Source: Smallanthus sonchifolius
Lineage: Eukaryota; Streptophyta; Magnoliopsida; Asterales; Asteraceae
Length of the DNA stretch: 64,000 nt
Direction: 5' to 3'
NCBI GenBank assembly: GCA_023525975.1
Contig: CM042046.1
Span: forward strand, 39,029,501-39,093,500
The notes beneath the pieces are model-generated. The model did no database searches, was not told the origin of the DNA, and worked only from the letters and a program-made list of their open reading frames with translations. This document shows, piece by piece, positions 10,987-23,911 of this stretch; the stretch's first letter is position 1, and each line of letters starts with the position of its first letter. A program made the position numbers and the translations under genes.

Positions 10987-12698
10987 TATGATTCGAAAGA
11001 CCCGTCAGAGCTCGAAATTGTTTTTAATGGATTTTATGATTGCTTTTTTTTTATTAAAGTACGTTATGTGTTAGTTAAGACTTTTATGAATTTTGGTTTC
11101 AAAAATGTCAAGGATTATGTATCAATAAATACCTATAACCGTCATTGTTCTATATAAGGGTGAGGGCTTGAACAAGTTTAGATGGAAAACTTGAAGAATT
11201 TGTTGGAACAAAATGCATCGTTTCTATCCCAATTTTTCAAAACCACACATTATATCTCGTATAAGTAAGAAGAGTTGTTGAAGGTCAATTGGAGTTTCAT
11301 CCAAACTATTCAAGTTTATGCTTTCGTGAAAAAGGGGTTGAGTTAAAAGAATTTGTTTGTAAAATCATAGTGTTAAGAAGTTTAAAGCAAACTTTAGTGT
11401 GTAATAATAAAGCTTCACCTTAACTCGACAAATAACTCAGTAACATGATCTTCTATTTAACTAGGACCAAGCTCACAACTCGGTGAATTGACTCGGTTGT
11501 TCAAATTTTGATCTTTTGTATGCCTTTTAATACAAACCTCAACTAATAAGTTAACAACAATATATAAAAGTCTAAATCGGACTTTTATATACAAGAAAAA
11601 TTAAGGAAAATATTTGAGCAAGACTACGAGCAGGCTTCTAGTTTGAACTCGACTCAAAAGTTTATACGAGCTAAATCAGATTGAACTAATTACAAACTAG
11701 TTTTTACTAATGATATCTGGTCATAATCATAGTTTCAGACATGAGATAGGAATCAAAATCATAGTTACTTTAAAGTTCAAAGGTATATATCTTTTTACCG
11801 GCCATAGTCACTTCAAATTATTTAGTTGTCTTTAACCTACAATTAGGGGTGATCACAGGTCAAAAACCGAACTGTATCTTAGTATGTAGACCAGACACGT
11901 TTTATCCAAGTCCGTTCTAGTCAGTAAGCCGCTTTGGACAGGTTTCTATATTAATTTCTCTATGGGCTCTAGCATAACCAAACGATACCAAAGCAAAGGT
12001 AATTCCGTAATTGTGATCTTTCTGTGTTTTAAGATTGTTTTTGGCACATGCTCTTTCGCGGTTTCGCAAGTGTTAGTTGTTACTAAAAGCTCCACCAGTA
12101 AAACTTCTAATTATACTCGAAGCGGGCCGGTCATAGACACACTGTAGTTGTGTAAGGAACCTAAAGGGTCACCCTGTTTTACATTCAGCCTCGCTTTATA
12201 CCAGTTCTGGACCACACCTAAAGGGAAACCAAAACACTTGTAATCCAATGAACCGAAAACCCATCCAATTAGCATGGTTCAACTAGTCTGAACAAATCTT
12301 TACACACCCTCTCTCTTCCACTCTATGAAATGTGACCATCCCCTCCAACTCCCCAAGGTCAAAATTGGTTCTTACTAGTTCAATGATTTTATTTTGATTT
12401 CGATGCAACAACCTAGACAAATAGGTCTACATATAAGCAAGATTTAAACAATATAAATTCATATCATAAATTAAGTGTGTTATAAAACAATCATTTACAT
12501 TTTTCTAAAGAAACATGTTTAGAAAAACGAACTAATGGGCACAAAAACATAAAAATGCCAAAGGCAGAGGATATATGCATGAGCTAGATATGGAATCCCA
12601 TGTATGTACATGATATGCATGCAATAACTACCATCCATATACATATACACACACAGAAAAAAATGCATAACAGTTCACTGTTTACTCTAGTTTTCAGG
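10987..12698. other. intergenic; no gene recognised
   Basis: AT-rich sequence with only short frames. About 10987-11450 may be further decayed hAT sequence, because it continues directly from the tract the MITE entered. A short GGGGTGATCACAGGTC stretch near 11846 resembles MITE ends but I found no partner. Confidence 0.4.
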
Positions 12699-13050
12699 CT
12701 ATACTGCTAGTTTTAACTTATGTTTACGTCTCACGCAACTCGTTTGATGTATATGACTAAGGGATTTCAATGTCCATGTCGAATAATTGACACAGATATG
12801 TAACCATGCCTTCCCATAATCGGGAACTTGTACAAAATCATAGATAAAGAAACCAATATGTCCCAGAATCCAAGCTTTATCGTAAGCAAGTGATATATTC
12901 AGTTCACATAGCACAATTTGATATTCAAATTCTATGAAAAGATAACAAGACATTATTCAAGATCAAATACTAAAACAACTGATGACATATAATAAAAGTA
13001 TAAAACAGAACAAACAACTCATTCAAGAGGGAAGACAACGTACATTGTAA
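12699..13050. other. 3' flank of the NKAP-like gene
   Basis: Sequence downstream of the minus-strand NKAP-like gene, probably holding its 3' untranslated region. A minus-strand frame of 84 codons at 12699-12953 has no recognisable features and is not called. Confidence 0.4.
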
Positions 13051-14688
13051 TCAAGCATCCGGATCCTCAGTTGCTTTTCCACCAAAAGGGTCATGAGAGG
13101 GGCCAGAATCTTCTCCAATGTGGCGTTGAACCAACCGCTGCAAATCAGCCATAACTTTCTGCTCACGCTTTGCTTTCTCCTCATAGTTAAACATGGCTAG
13201 AGCGCGCTTATCCTCAGCACTATAAACTTGATTTTCTTTCCTAATACGAATAGCGTTCATCCTTTGATGCCTACTACCACTCATAACATAACCAAGGTCT
13301 TCAAATTTGCTAATCTCATCAGCCGAAAGACCAACTTCTCCTCTACGAGGGATACGTTTCCCTTGCTGCACGTATTGTGCAATAGCATCACCTTCACCGG
13401 GCCTGAGTGCACCTCCATAGCTAATATGCCCTTCAGCTCGCGGTAAGGGCATCGGTCCCACCTCTGGTTCATCATCCAAAGCAAGCATCTTTCTTGACTC
13501 CATCCTCTCTTTGAACACAAGCAACTCGTTATCAACTTCTGTTTTCTCCAAATCATCCACCTTAGGTTTGCCTTTTAGATCGGTTTCAGAATCTGAATTC
13601 TCATCTGATTTTGAAGGAGAACGACGACTCCTCTTTGACTTCAACGACTCTTTACCTCCACTGTGCTCACTACTTTCTTCATCACTATCTTCACTTTTTC
13701 TTGAATGACTTCTTCTCCTCCTCTTAGTCTTTCTCTTACTGCTACTCTTTCGTTTGGTGGATCTCTTCAGCTTCTTCTTCCTCCTATCATCTTCCTCAGA
13801 ATCACCACTGGAATCGCCCGACTCACTCCCACTCAAGGATACCGATTTCTTACTTCTACGCTTAGACCTAGAATTCTTCCTCTTATCATCTTCTTCAGAA
13901 TCATCACTCGAATCGCCTGACTCGCTCTCAGATGCTGATTTCTTGCTTCTACGCCTGGACCTCGAACTCTTCCTACTTTTCGATCTAGAATAATCCGAAT
14001 CAGACTGCAAGTCATCTGATTCTGATTCTGAATCAGACTCAGATTCCGACTCACGACCCCTAGCCTTTGAATCCAATGCAGACTTCTCTTCTTCCACATC
14101 CTTCTCTGTAACTTCATCCGGTTCAAGCTCATCCAAATCGTCATCGCCTCTCGGAGGACTCGGTGTGATATTCCATATACATCTCTTCAACGACTTCCTT
14201 AACTTTTGACGTTTCAGCCTTCTGTATTCTTCATAACTCGCTACTTTCAATTCCTCATCGGAATCGGAATCTGGTCCGTTTCCGTTACCGTTACGATAAT
14301 CACGGTCCAGATACTGTTTATTTCGGTCGCCATGGTTGAATTTCCTATTCGCATCTTTCGTTTGGCCTCTAGGGTTAGGGCTTGTTCTAAACCTGGAATA
14401 ATCAGGGGAACGGCGGTAACTGCTTGGATTATCGTATCTTCTATAGTCCGGACTGCGACTACGACTACGGCTAGGGCTAACGCTACGATTTTGATACCTA
14501 GATTTGGAATAATCGGGAGAACGACGGTTACGCGAGCGATTCGATTCGTTGTCGTACCTTGAACGGTCTGGACTTCGACGGGAGGTGCGATTCCGCCTGT
14601 CGATAGGTTCCGGTGAGTAGTTACGGTTGTCTGTACGGCTGCGACGCCGCCCGTCGGGGAGTTCAACGGCGGAAGCGGGGTAGCCCAT
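13051..14688 (-). CDS. NKAP: NKAP family nuclear protein (RS-rich, C-terminal NKAP domain)
   Basis: An intronless frame of 545 residues. In animals NKAP proteins act in the nucleus in transcriptional repression and RNA processing; the plant role is less defined. Residues 1-130 are rich in RSP, RSR and YRRSPDYS motifs, an RS-type domain. Residues 140-390 alternate acidic runs and SR/KR runs, with two SESGDSS-type direct repeats around 255-300. Residues about 395-525 form the conserved C-terminal domain: MLALDDEPEVGP, SYGGALRPGEGDAIAQYV (423 onward), RIPRRGE (445), GYVMSGSRH (466) and RKENQVYSAEDKRALA (483). This C-terminal block is the family signature. The ATG at 14686-14688 is the only start giving the full RS region. 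TATAAAAG lies about 46 bases upstream, and a hAT derivative begins at 14766. Codon use is normal and I see no sign of decay. Confidence 0.93.
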   Translation of the reverse strand: MGYPASAVELPDGRRRSRTDNRNYSPEPIDRRNRTSRRSPDRSRYDNESNRSRNRRSPDYSKSRYQNRSVSPSRSRSRSPDYRRYDNPSSYRRSPDYSRFRTSPNPRGQTKDANRKFNHGDRNKQYLDRDYRNGNGNGPDSDSDEELKVASYEEYRRLKRQKLRKSLKRCIWNITPSPPRGDDDLDELEPDEVTEKDVEEEKSALDSKARGRESESESDSESESDDLQSDSDYSRSKSRKSSRSRRRSKKSASESESGDSSDDSEEDDKRKNSRSKRRSKKSVSLSGSESGDSSGDSEEDDRRKKKLKRSTKRKSSSKRKTKRRRRSHSRKSEDSDEESSEHSGGKESLKSKRSRRSPSKSDENSDSETDLKGKPKVDDLEKTEVDNELLVFKERMESRKMLALDDEPEVGPMPLPRAEGHISYGGALRPGEGDAIAQYVQQGKRIPRRGEVGLSADEISKFEDLGYVMSGSRHQRMNAIRIRKENQVYSAEDKRALAMFNYEEKAKREQKVMADLQRLVQRHIGEDSGPSHDPFGGKATEDPDA

Positions 14689-14733
14689 TAGAAAGCTGTG
14701 GGTAAAATGAAATCAAACTAGACGTTCTTCTGG

Positions 14734-14741
14734 CTTTTATA
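14734..14741 (-). promoter_or_regulatory. possible TATA box of the NKAP-like gene
   Basis: The minus strand reads TATAAAAG, 46-53 bases before the ATG. The spacing would leave a very short 5' leader, so real transcription may start farther upstream, within or beyond the hAT derivative at 14766-15498. Confidence 0.4.
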
Positions 14742-14765
14742 AAAAAAATGATTCTTAGGGACTAG

Positions 14766-15498
14766 CAGAGGTTCTCAAAAAAACCAGTTTGAGTTTTAAA
14801 CCGGTTCATGATAAACCGGTTCAAGTTAAACCAGTTCTAACCTGAAATAAACAGATGGTTCTAAACTGGTTTGACCTTTCTACAGAAAATGGGGTTAATG
14901 ACCGGTTCTGTTAAACCGATTCAGCAAACAGGTTTGCAAGCTAGAAGTTTACTAGCCGTTGTATAACGGCTTTATAGTCGTTTGGACTTTTTTTTGGATG
15001 TTTTTTAGCATGTTTTGCACCCATAAAACACTATCAATTGGTGGGGGTGTTTAGGTTTAATCACACATCTCTCTACACTCTCTAATCTTTAAAACCGCTC
15101 TCTAAACTCTAAAAAACATGACAAGTAGTGTTGGTGCTTCCTCAAATGAAGTTACCGTTGTGCAAATCATACCAACAACAAGAAGCCACAATTTGGTGCA
15201 ATTTTGATCTATGTTTGTTGTCAAACGGGAATGAACGTGCTCAGTGAATAAACGTTGAACTTTATGTTTTATAACTGTTATATATTTTTTTAATTTTTTG
15301 TATATTATTGAATTTTTTTGTATTTAAAAAAAACGGTTTAACTCTCAAACCGGTCTGAACTCGGCCCCAACCGGTTCAATAGGGTTGGGGTTTCATGGAT
15401 CTGAACCGGTTTAACCCGAACCGATTTGGAGGCGAGCCAGTTTTGACCAAAGTCAAACCAAACCAGTTCGGTTAAAAAAACTGGTTTGTGCACCTCGA
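14766..15498 (+). mobile_element. internally deleted hAT derivative upstream of the NKAP-like gene
   Basis: Left end CAGAGGTTCTCAAAAAAACC and right end GGTTTGTGCACCTCGA match the AACCGGTT hAT family. The 5' leader (GGGGGTGTTTAGGTTTAATC, then TCTCTACACTCTCTAA) and a transposase start ATG at 15118 are kept. After about 30 codons the sequence jumps to the 3' untranslated region (AATAAACGTTGAACTTTATG), shared with the copy at 39546. About 2 kb of transposase is therefore missing. No clear target duplication is seen. Confidence 0.85.
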
Positions 15499-15790
15499 TG
15501 AACATACTAGAAGGATGCCTCGCGTGTTATAGCGACTTCAGGGTGAGAATGTTAGCTTTTACGCTGTTAAACCATAGAAAAATTAACGTTCTCGAAAACT
15601 TATAAAATAAAACCAAAACCTTTAGATAAACTGACTATGCGCGAAAATATCGTATAAGATTTATATTCTCCTTGTTATTGAAATACCTTAGGTTTTGAAT
15701 AGTAATAGATGTGAAATTACTAACTTGCCATTAACATTGTTTTAAGGTTGATTGTCAACTTTGGCCTGCCAATTATTATTTTATTATTAA
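15499..15790. other. intergenic, nothing recognised
   Basis: About 290 AT-rich bases between the hAT derivative and the Helitron pair. No gene or repeat is supported. Confidence 0.4.
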
Positions 15791-16640
15791 CTAGCTTACA
15801 CCCCGTATTTATACACGGGATGAAAATATCAATACATAAATTCTTAATTGTTTATATATATATTTTACATGTGTAAAAATGTATTACATACGAATGATTA
15901 ACATCAAAATTCAAAATATATAAAAATTAATATATAATTAGGTTTCGCAAATACGTTAATTACTATTTTATACAATTTGACTTTCATTACTATTTGATTC
16001 AAAATAAAAGTTACATAATTATATTTCAAAGTTTTTATAATAACGGATAATTTAAAATAAATGTGTTTTATTAGTATAACTAGGCTAGACCCCATGTAAT
16101 ACACACGGGTGAATAATATCAATACATAAATTTCTTAAATTTTATTTATGTATCTTACACGTGTAAAAATGTATTATTGTATGCTAAGGATATAAAACAA
16201 AATTCAAAATATGTAAAAAATAATATATAATTGAGTTTCAGAAATACGTCAATTACTATTTAATATAATTTGACTTTCATTTACTATTTGATTAAAAACA
16301 AAAATTACATAATTAGATTTCAAAGTTTTTTTAATAATAAAGGATAATTTAAAATAAATGTGTTGTATTAGTATAATTAGTAATTTATTAAAAGATATCG
16401 GTGTATTTAACAAGAGAGAGAGACGGGAAAATAATGATGAGGTTGAATATGATGACGACACGTGGCATAAAAAAACTTTTATTTATTATATAGTATAGAT
16501 TAGTATTTTAGTTAAAGATATATTGTTATTAAAATATAAATGTGTATTTAATAAGAGAGAGAATCGAGAAAAATATGATGAGAATGAATATGATAACGAT
16601 ACATGGCATGTAAAAACCTTTATTTATTATATAGTATAGA
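15791..16640 (-). mobile_element. non-autonomous Helitron (outer, interrupted)
   Basis: Read on the minus strand it starts TCTATACTATATAATAAA at 16640 and ends with a short hairpin (CCCGTGTATAAATACGGGG) and CTAG at 15791. It lies between A (15790) and T (16641), the AT target Helitrons use. A second copy of the same family is inserted at 16080-16499. No helicase or protein frame is present, so it must have moved in trans. Confidence 0.85.
16080..16499 (-). mobile_element. non-autonomous Helitron (inner, 420 bp)
   Basis: Minus-strand 5' end TCTATACTATATAATAAA at 16499; 3' end with CACCCGTGTGTATTACATGGGG and CTAG at 16080. It sits between A (16079) and T (16500). Rejoining those bases restores AGTATAATTAGTA, the sequence present uninterrupted inside the inner copy itself. 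That paralogous empty site fixes the borders to the base. Confidence 0.9.
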
Positions 16641-17091
16641 TTCGGTTTCCCTGTTAGTTCTCTCAACGACTAAATTGGCTAGATGATTTGACCTGCAATG
16701 TTTCTTTAATCAGGATATTGTTGAACTTAACTAGTTTATAGTTAAAAATTAAAACGAAAGAAAAAAATAAAATTAAAGCCAAAAACCGCCCAAGGGGGTT
16801 TGCGTTTTACAAACCCGCGTCTCCTGCTCCGGCGTAAACCACCTGTGCACTTCGATAAACATTAAACAATGAAAAAAGTTTTAAGAAAATGCAAAACCAT
16901 TACATGTTACAGATGAGTATTATTAAAACTCGTTTGAAAAAAAAAATGCAACGTACATAGTAAACCGTAAAACAAACCAAAGTCATTGAAAGTTTTTGTT
17001 TAAAAGTAAAAAAAACAAAACAGATTTTTCAAACAAAAATTAGCAAAGGATATAGTTTTTGGGAAGAGATGTAACCCATGAGTTTTTTGAA
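16641..17091. other. intergenic, nothing recognised
   Basis: AT-rich and non-coding. A GC-richer patch near 16795-16850 has no match I recognise. Confidence 0.4.
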
Positions 17092-18514
17092 TGATTAATC
17101 TTGATTAAAGATAATTATTAATATTAATTTATTAATTGGTTGAGTTCATATTAGACTAGGAGTGAGTTTTTATTTATTTGATTAGTTAATTGAGTTTGAG
17201 TTGTGTTAGGATTAGTATAGGGTTTATTATAAATAGATGGTTAGAGATTAATTGTAAAGTGTGAGTTGAGTTTTATTAATAAAAGAGTCGATCATGGTTG
17301 ATATCAAAATTTGTGTTCGTGTTCTTAGGACTGATTTCCAACAATTGGTATTAGAGCTTGGTGAAAAAGAACGTCGTTTTAAGAGTCGTAACGTGGAGTC
17401 GAGAAGGCAGCAGCTGTGTCATTATTGCGGCAAAGATCGAGAAGAAGCAGCAGCTACAGCTCACCGTGGGAGAAATTAATCGAGAAAATAGGAAGCAAAG
17501 CACGTAAAATAAAATAGAAGCATACAAGTAGTTAAATTTTGGCGGTTGTTGGATCGGAAGGAAAAAAGAACTCTATAAGGAAATATTGAAGCTGGATGGA
17601 TATGCATGAGAAGTTTATGCATCATGATGGATAACGTGCATGGGGTATTGAAGTTGGATGGATATGCATGAGAAATTTATACATTATGATGGGTAATGTG
17701 CATGGGGTCTTAAAAGTCCTATGGCGTGTGCCAAGGTAGCCGGTATGTGGGATTTGTTTGTCGGTAAACGCAGAGGAAAAAAGAAATAACTGAAGGAACG
17801 ACGGTGACTGTCGGTGTTTCACAAACAGCAGCGGCAAAGCACCAAGCGGAGGTGGTGTTAGCTGTATGTCCGGTGGTGACGGGCGGTTAGTGGTGGTGAG
17901 TTGCGGCTGTGACGGCCAAGCAACGAAGGGCTACGCGAGTCAACCAAGGAAGATATCGATCTGAGCGATTCAGATTGAGCGAAGGATCAATCACCTGCGA
18001 AGGGAGTAGGGATCTGCGAAGTGTTTACCTGTGCGATTCAGGGTGGTACGGTGTGATACAGGTGAAGGAGTATTAGAACCTGTGAGCGGTTCGAACAAAG
18101 TGAAGACTACATCCAATCTGTGAAAGATTGTTCAAAAAGCTGTGAGAGCTGCGTGGAAGAAAATCTGTAATATATTAAGAACGATCTGTGTGATACGGAT
18201 CAGTGTGGAAGATTCAAGCCGAAACCTGTGAAGGGTGAGTTCGGAAGTGGCATGGAAGACCCGAGTGATTTATGAGGTACAAATCAAGATTAAGGGGGAG
18301 AATGAAGGATTAATCTTGATTAAAGATAATTATTAATATTAATTTATTAATTGGTTGAGTTCGTATTAGACTATGAGTGAGTTTTTATTTATTTGATTAG
18401 TTAATTTAGTTTGAGTTGTGTTAGGATTAGTATAGGGTTTATTATAAATAGATGGTTAGAGATTAACTGTAAAGTGTGAGTTGAGTTTTATTAATAAAAG
18501 AGTCGATCTTGGTT
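17092..18514 (+). mobile_element. TRIM-type LTR retroelement (two about 210-bp LTRs)
   Basis: Direct repeats at 17092-17299 and 18303-18514 are nearly identical. They begin TGATTAATCTTGATTAAAG and TGAAGGATTAATC and share TTTATTATAAATAGATGG. TGGTATTAGAGC at 17346-17357 resembles the primer-binding site for initiator methionine tRNA (TGGTATCAGAGC in related elements). A purine tract AAGGGGGAGAA directly precedes the right repeat. The interior is about 1 kb with no pol; one short frame at 17294-17479 contains LCHYCGK, like half a gag zinc knuckle. The left LTR may extend to about 17343, beyond which the right copy diverges. Confidence 0.75.
17583..17712. repeat. 64-bp tandem duplication inside the TRIM
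   Basis: Two copies of a unit containing TTGAAGCTGGATGGATATGC and ending GTGCATGGGGT lie side by side (about 17586-17649 and 17650-17712), with a few differences. Confidence 0.75.
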
Positions 18515-19500
18515 ACTAATCAATCTATCACGGTTTGACAACCACGTTCTTGATCGCTTCTCGCAATCGGCTGTCACAGCACCTTAATAGTTATACAATC
18601 TGAACAATATTTTTTGTGAGATATGCTACTTTTCCTTTTTAATATATATTTAATTTGAAATCTAAGTTTTATTCTTTATTTGTATTGCTACAAAAATAAT
18701 AGTGTTAGATGAAGGTATGAACATCTTGTTTAACGGCTTGTATGGACCTGATAAGATGCAAAACACCGTTAGTCTCATCATAGGAATGGGTCTCCTGCGA
18801 TTAACTTCCACCGTAAGAATAAGTATTGTACTCTTGAGATGTGATAATAGAGAAAGAGAGTTTTAGAGTAAGTATTAGACTGATAGTAAGTGAATCTTGA
18901 TCTAAAGATTGGCTAATGCCCTCTTTTATAGAAGGAGTTTCCCGCATACGCTGAGCTTAGCGCCCAGTTGGTTGTCTAGTTTGGGATAGTTTCTATCTTA
19001 CTTTCTTATAGTGTAATTTGATTTTGACTCTTTGGTGCAAGCACTAGAGTGTCTCTTCCCAAGGGTTGTGTTACCCTTTTCCAAGACAATCATAGGACTT
19101 AGTATATTTGTTTTGGGGTGTTGACTTCTGACTGTTATGTTATTCAGTCATTGTAGCGAGATGCTCTTGACCATCTTGGCTCTTGAGTTGTGAAGTTATT
19201 GTGCTAAGATACTATGCTTCTCTACTTTGTAGTTGGTAGGTTTGTCTACCCATGTCATCAATTTGTTTTCATTCATATTTCCTTCACGTGAGTAAAATCA
19301 ACATTTGTTTTAATTTTCTAAGAAATTCAACTAAAGAAACTTGAATCTATCATTTACTCACAATCGTCGTTGCCACCCTCATTGCCTCCATGACCTCCAT
19401 TACCCACTATCTTCACCACCTCGTTCCACCAATGTCACTCCTCGCGACAACCCCACAACCATCATCACCTAACATTTCCTCTACCAGTAGTGTCGTCTCC
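18515..19500. other. non-coding, possibly old LTR sequence
   Basis: No gene is seen. The tract about 18700-19250 has the look of an LTR (a TTTTATAGAAGGAG promoter-like stretch near 18924) but I find no partner repeat or target duplication. Confidence 0.35.
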
Positions 19501-19514
19501 TCCATGACCCTCCA

Positions 19515-19935
19515 AATCCTGACCGGTAGGACCGGGAACCGAAGACTTGGAAGGTCCGACTATATGTGTTGAAACGGGCCTACAATGACCCGACCGGTTG
19601 GACCGGAAAACCGGTGGTCGAACCGGTTGACTATATATATTTTTTTTATCTCTTTTAAGTTTGGATTGGCATGGTTTTGGATTGCTATGATATTGTATTC
19701 GTATTTCGAAAGTAATTGTTAGTTTAAATTATTAGAATTGACTTGTTAGTGGTTTTTTAATGGTTAATGGTTGTTTGGATTAATTTATCGTTATAATATT
19801 TATGACGTCAGTCGCTTCTTAAATCCGGTCCGACTAGTGGACCGGTAAGGATACCGATTCAACGTCCGGTCCGACTGGTCCGACCAGTGGACCAGTAAGG
19901 AGACCGGATCAACGTCTGGTATGGTCCTGAAAACA
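19515..19935. mobile_element. probable hAT MITE with GGACCGGT repeats
   Basis: Both ends of this about 420-bp tract carry clustered GACCGGTnGGACCGG motifs around an AT-rich core. The right side holds two tandem copies of a unit with GTCCGACTAGTGGACC. The ends, CCTGACCGG on the left and GGTCCTGAAAAC on the right, are not cleanly inverted and no target duplication was found, so the borders are approximate. Confidence 0.5.
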
Positions 19936-20329
19936 CTGCTCCGCACCCACCCCCATCTAAACTTCTCAAGATTACATCATTGATGAATATACAAGTATTT
20001 TTCTCTTCTATCATTCATCCCCCTTCTACCTATTGGGTCATCGGTATTTACAAGTCATCTTTTGAATCTTCCACCTTTCAAAGATAACCGAATGATGTTG
20101 ACAACTCCTCTTCAATTGGTGAAAAGTTTCCTTCATTATCATGCTCTCATCCACGTCAACCGTATGGGACCCACGTGTGTAACGAAAAATCTATTCGATA
20201 AATCCTCTTAAACCGTTTGGGATGGCCGTCCTTATTATCATACGTCTTCATTTATGAATTTACATTTTCACCCCTTATATTGTATATAATATACGCTTTA
20301 ACCAGTTTAATTTTCTAATAATTTTGTTT

Positions 20330-20546
20330 GTCTTTAATAAAATTTGTTAGTTAACTTTTTAAAAAAATCGGAGTGCGCGATTGTTTTTAGTTTTTTTTAA
20401 AAAAGAAGTTGTATTCAAAATCGAGTTTTTTTGCTACCGTTATCTATATCGAGTAATATTAGCGTTGTGGTAATGTGATGAACTGAACCTGTTATGAGTG
20501 AATTAGACGACCTGACACCCGCCACGAAGCGCGAGTATTCAACTAG
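20330..20546 (+). mobile_element. Helitron-like 3' end upstream of RPS18
   Basis: CCCGCCACGAAGCGCGAG followed by TATTCAACTAG and T has the hairpin-plus-CTAG layout. The preceding bases (AAATCGGAGTGCGCG) match the tract before the end at 48226 (AAACGGAATGCGCG). The 5' end was not found; it may lie near or before 20160. The element ends about 90 bases before the RPS18 promoter motifs. Confidence 0.55.
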
Positions 20547-20633
20547 TTTTATATGCAATTGTTATTTAAAAAATATATATTTTATTTTAAAACGAAGAAA
20601 ATGATTTATCAAACTAAAGATTTTGGGTCGAAA

Positions 20634-20730
20634 GGCCCAATTGTTCTCCGGGCCCCAAAAATCCATCCTCAATCAACACACTTTATAATCCACTACAAAC
20701 CTGCCTCAGCTAGGGTTTCAGCTAGGGTTC
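20634..20730 (+). promoter_or_regulatory. RPS18 promoter: GGCCCA motifs and telo-boxes
   Basis: GGCCCA at 20634-20639 and GGGCCC at 20650-20655 are site-II-type elements. TAGGGTTT at 20711-20718 and TAGGGTTC at 20723-20730 are telo-box and near-telo-box copies, inverted relative to AAACCCTA. The pairing of telo-box and site II is known from plant ribosomal-protein promoters, where it supports expression in dividing cells. They lie 60-160 bases upstream of the ATG. Confidence 0.75.
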
Positions 20731-20793
20731 ACAACTTTGTAAACGATTTTGAGCATATAGCAGCCGCTTGAAGAAGAAACTCAAATCGCAGCC

Positions 20794-23394
<2,601 letters not shown>

Positions 23395-23911
23395 GCAGCT
23401 TGTCTTGTTCTTATTTTCATCATAATTAGAGTGCCGGGGGATTCATGTTCTGTTCTGTTCTGTTTGTACTTTTTGGTGTCGATGTTGGATTCTTAATCGA
23501 GAGTTTGTTTACATTATGAGAATTTGCATATGTCGGATTATGATATAAGTTTTGCTTTAAAAGGCTTATGGTTTTTGTTTAAAGTAAAGTGCAACTGAAA
23601 ACCAGGGTCTTTGGGGTGTTTATGGACCGGTGATCTATGGGTTTTAGAGTTCTTTCTTCTTGAAAGTAAACCGTGTGCGTGTCCTGAAACAAAAACGGTT
23701 AGTTGTAGATTCGGGATTCAGTTACCGTACCTGCGTTAGCTAGTTATTGTAACTTAATCCCCTCATTAACATATAGGACGTGTTAGATTTCTTATAGTTT
23801 AGTTGGATAACAAAAAAATCAAATGAATATATTACATGCTTTTAAACCAAGTGTAGTGGGGGTGATTTGGGTGACTTGACCGTGAAAGAGCGTGGAACAT
23901 TGCCTCCTAGC
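23395..23911. other. RPS18 3' flank
   Basis: Contains the likely 3' untranslated region, including a short TGTTCTGTTCTG run near 23449, then non-coding sequence up to the hAT remnant. No gene is seen. Confidence 0.4.

Noticed and set aside
12699..12953. 84-codon minus-strand frame downstream of the NKAP-like gene
   Set aside because: No domain or homologue recognised; probably 3' untranslated or intergenic.
13228..14666. Several frames of 70-139 codons overlapping the NKAP-like gene
   Set aside because: Shadows of the repetitive RS-rich coding sequence in other frames.
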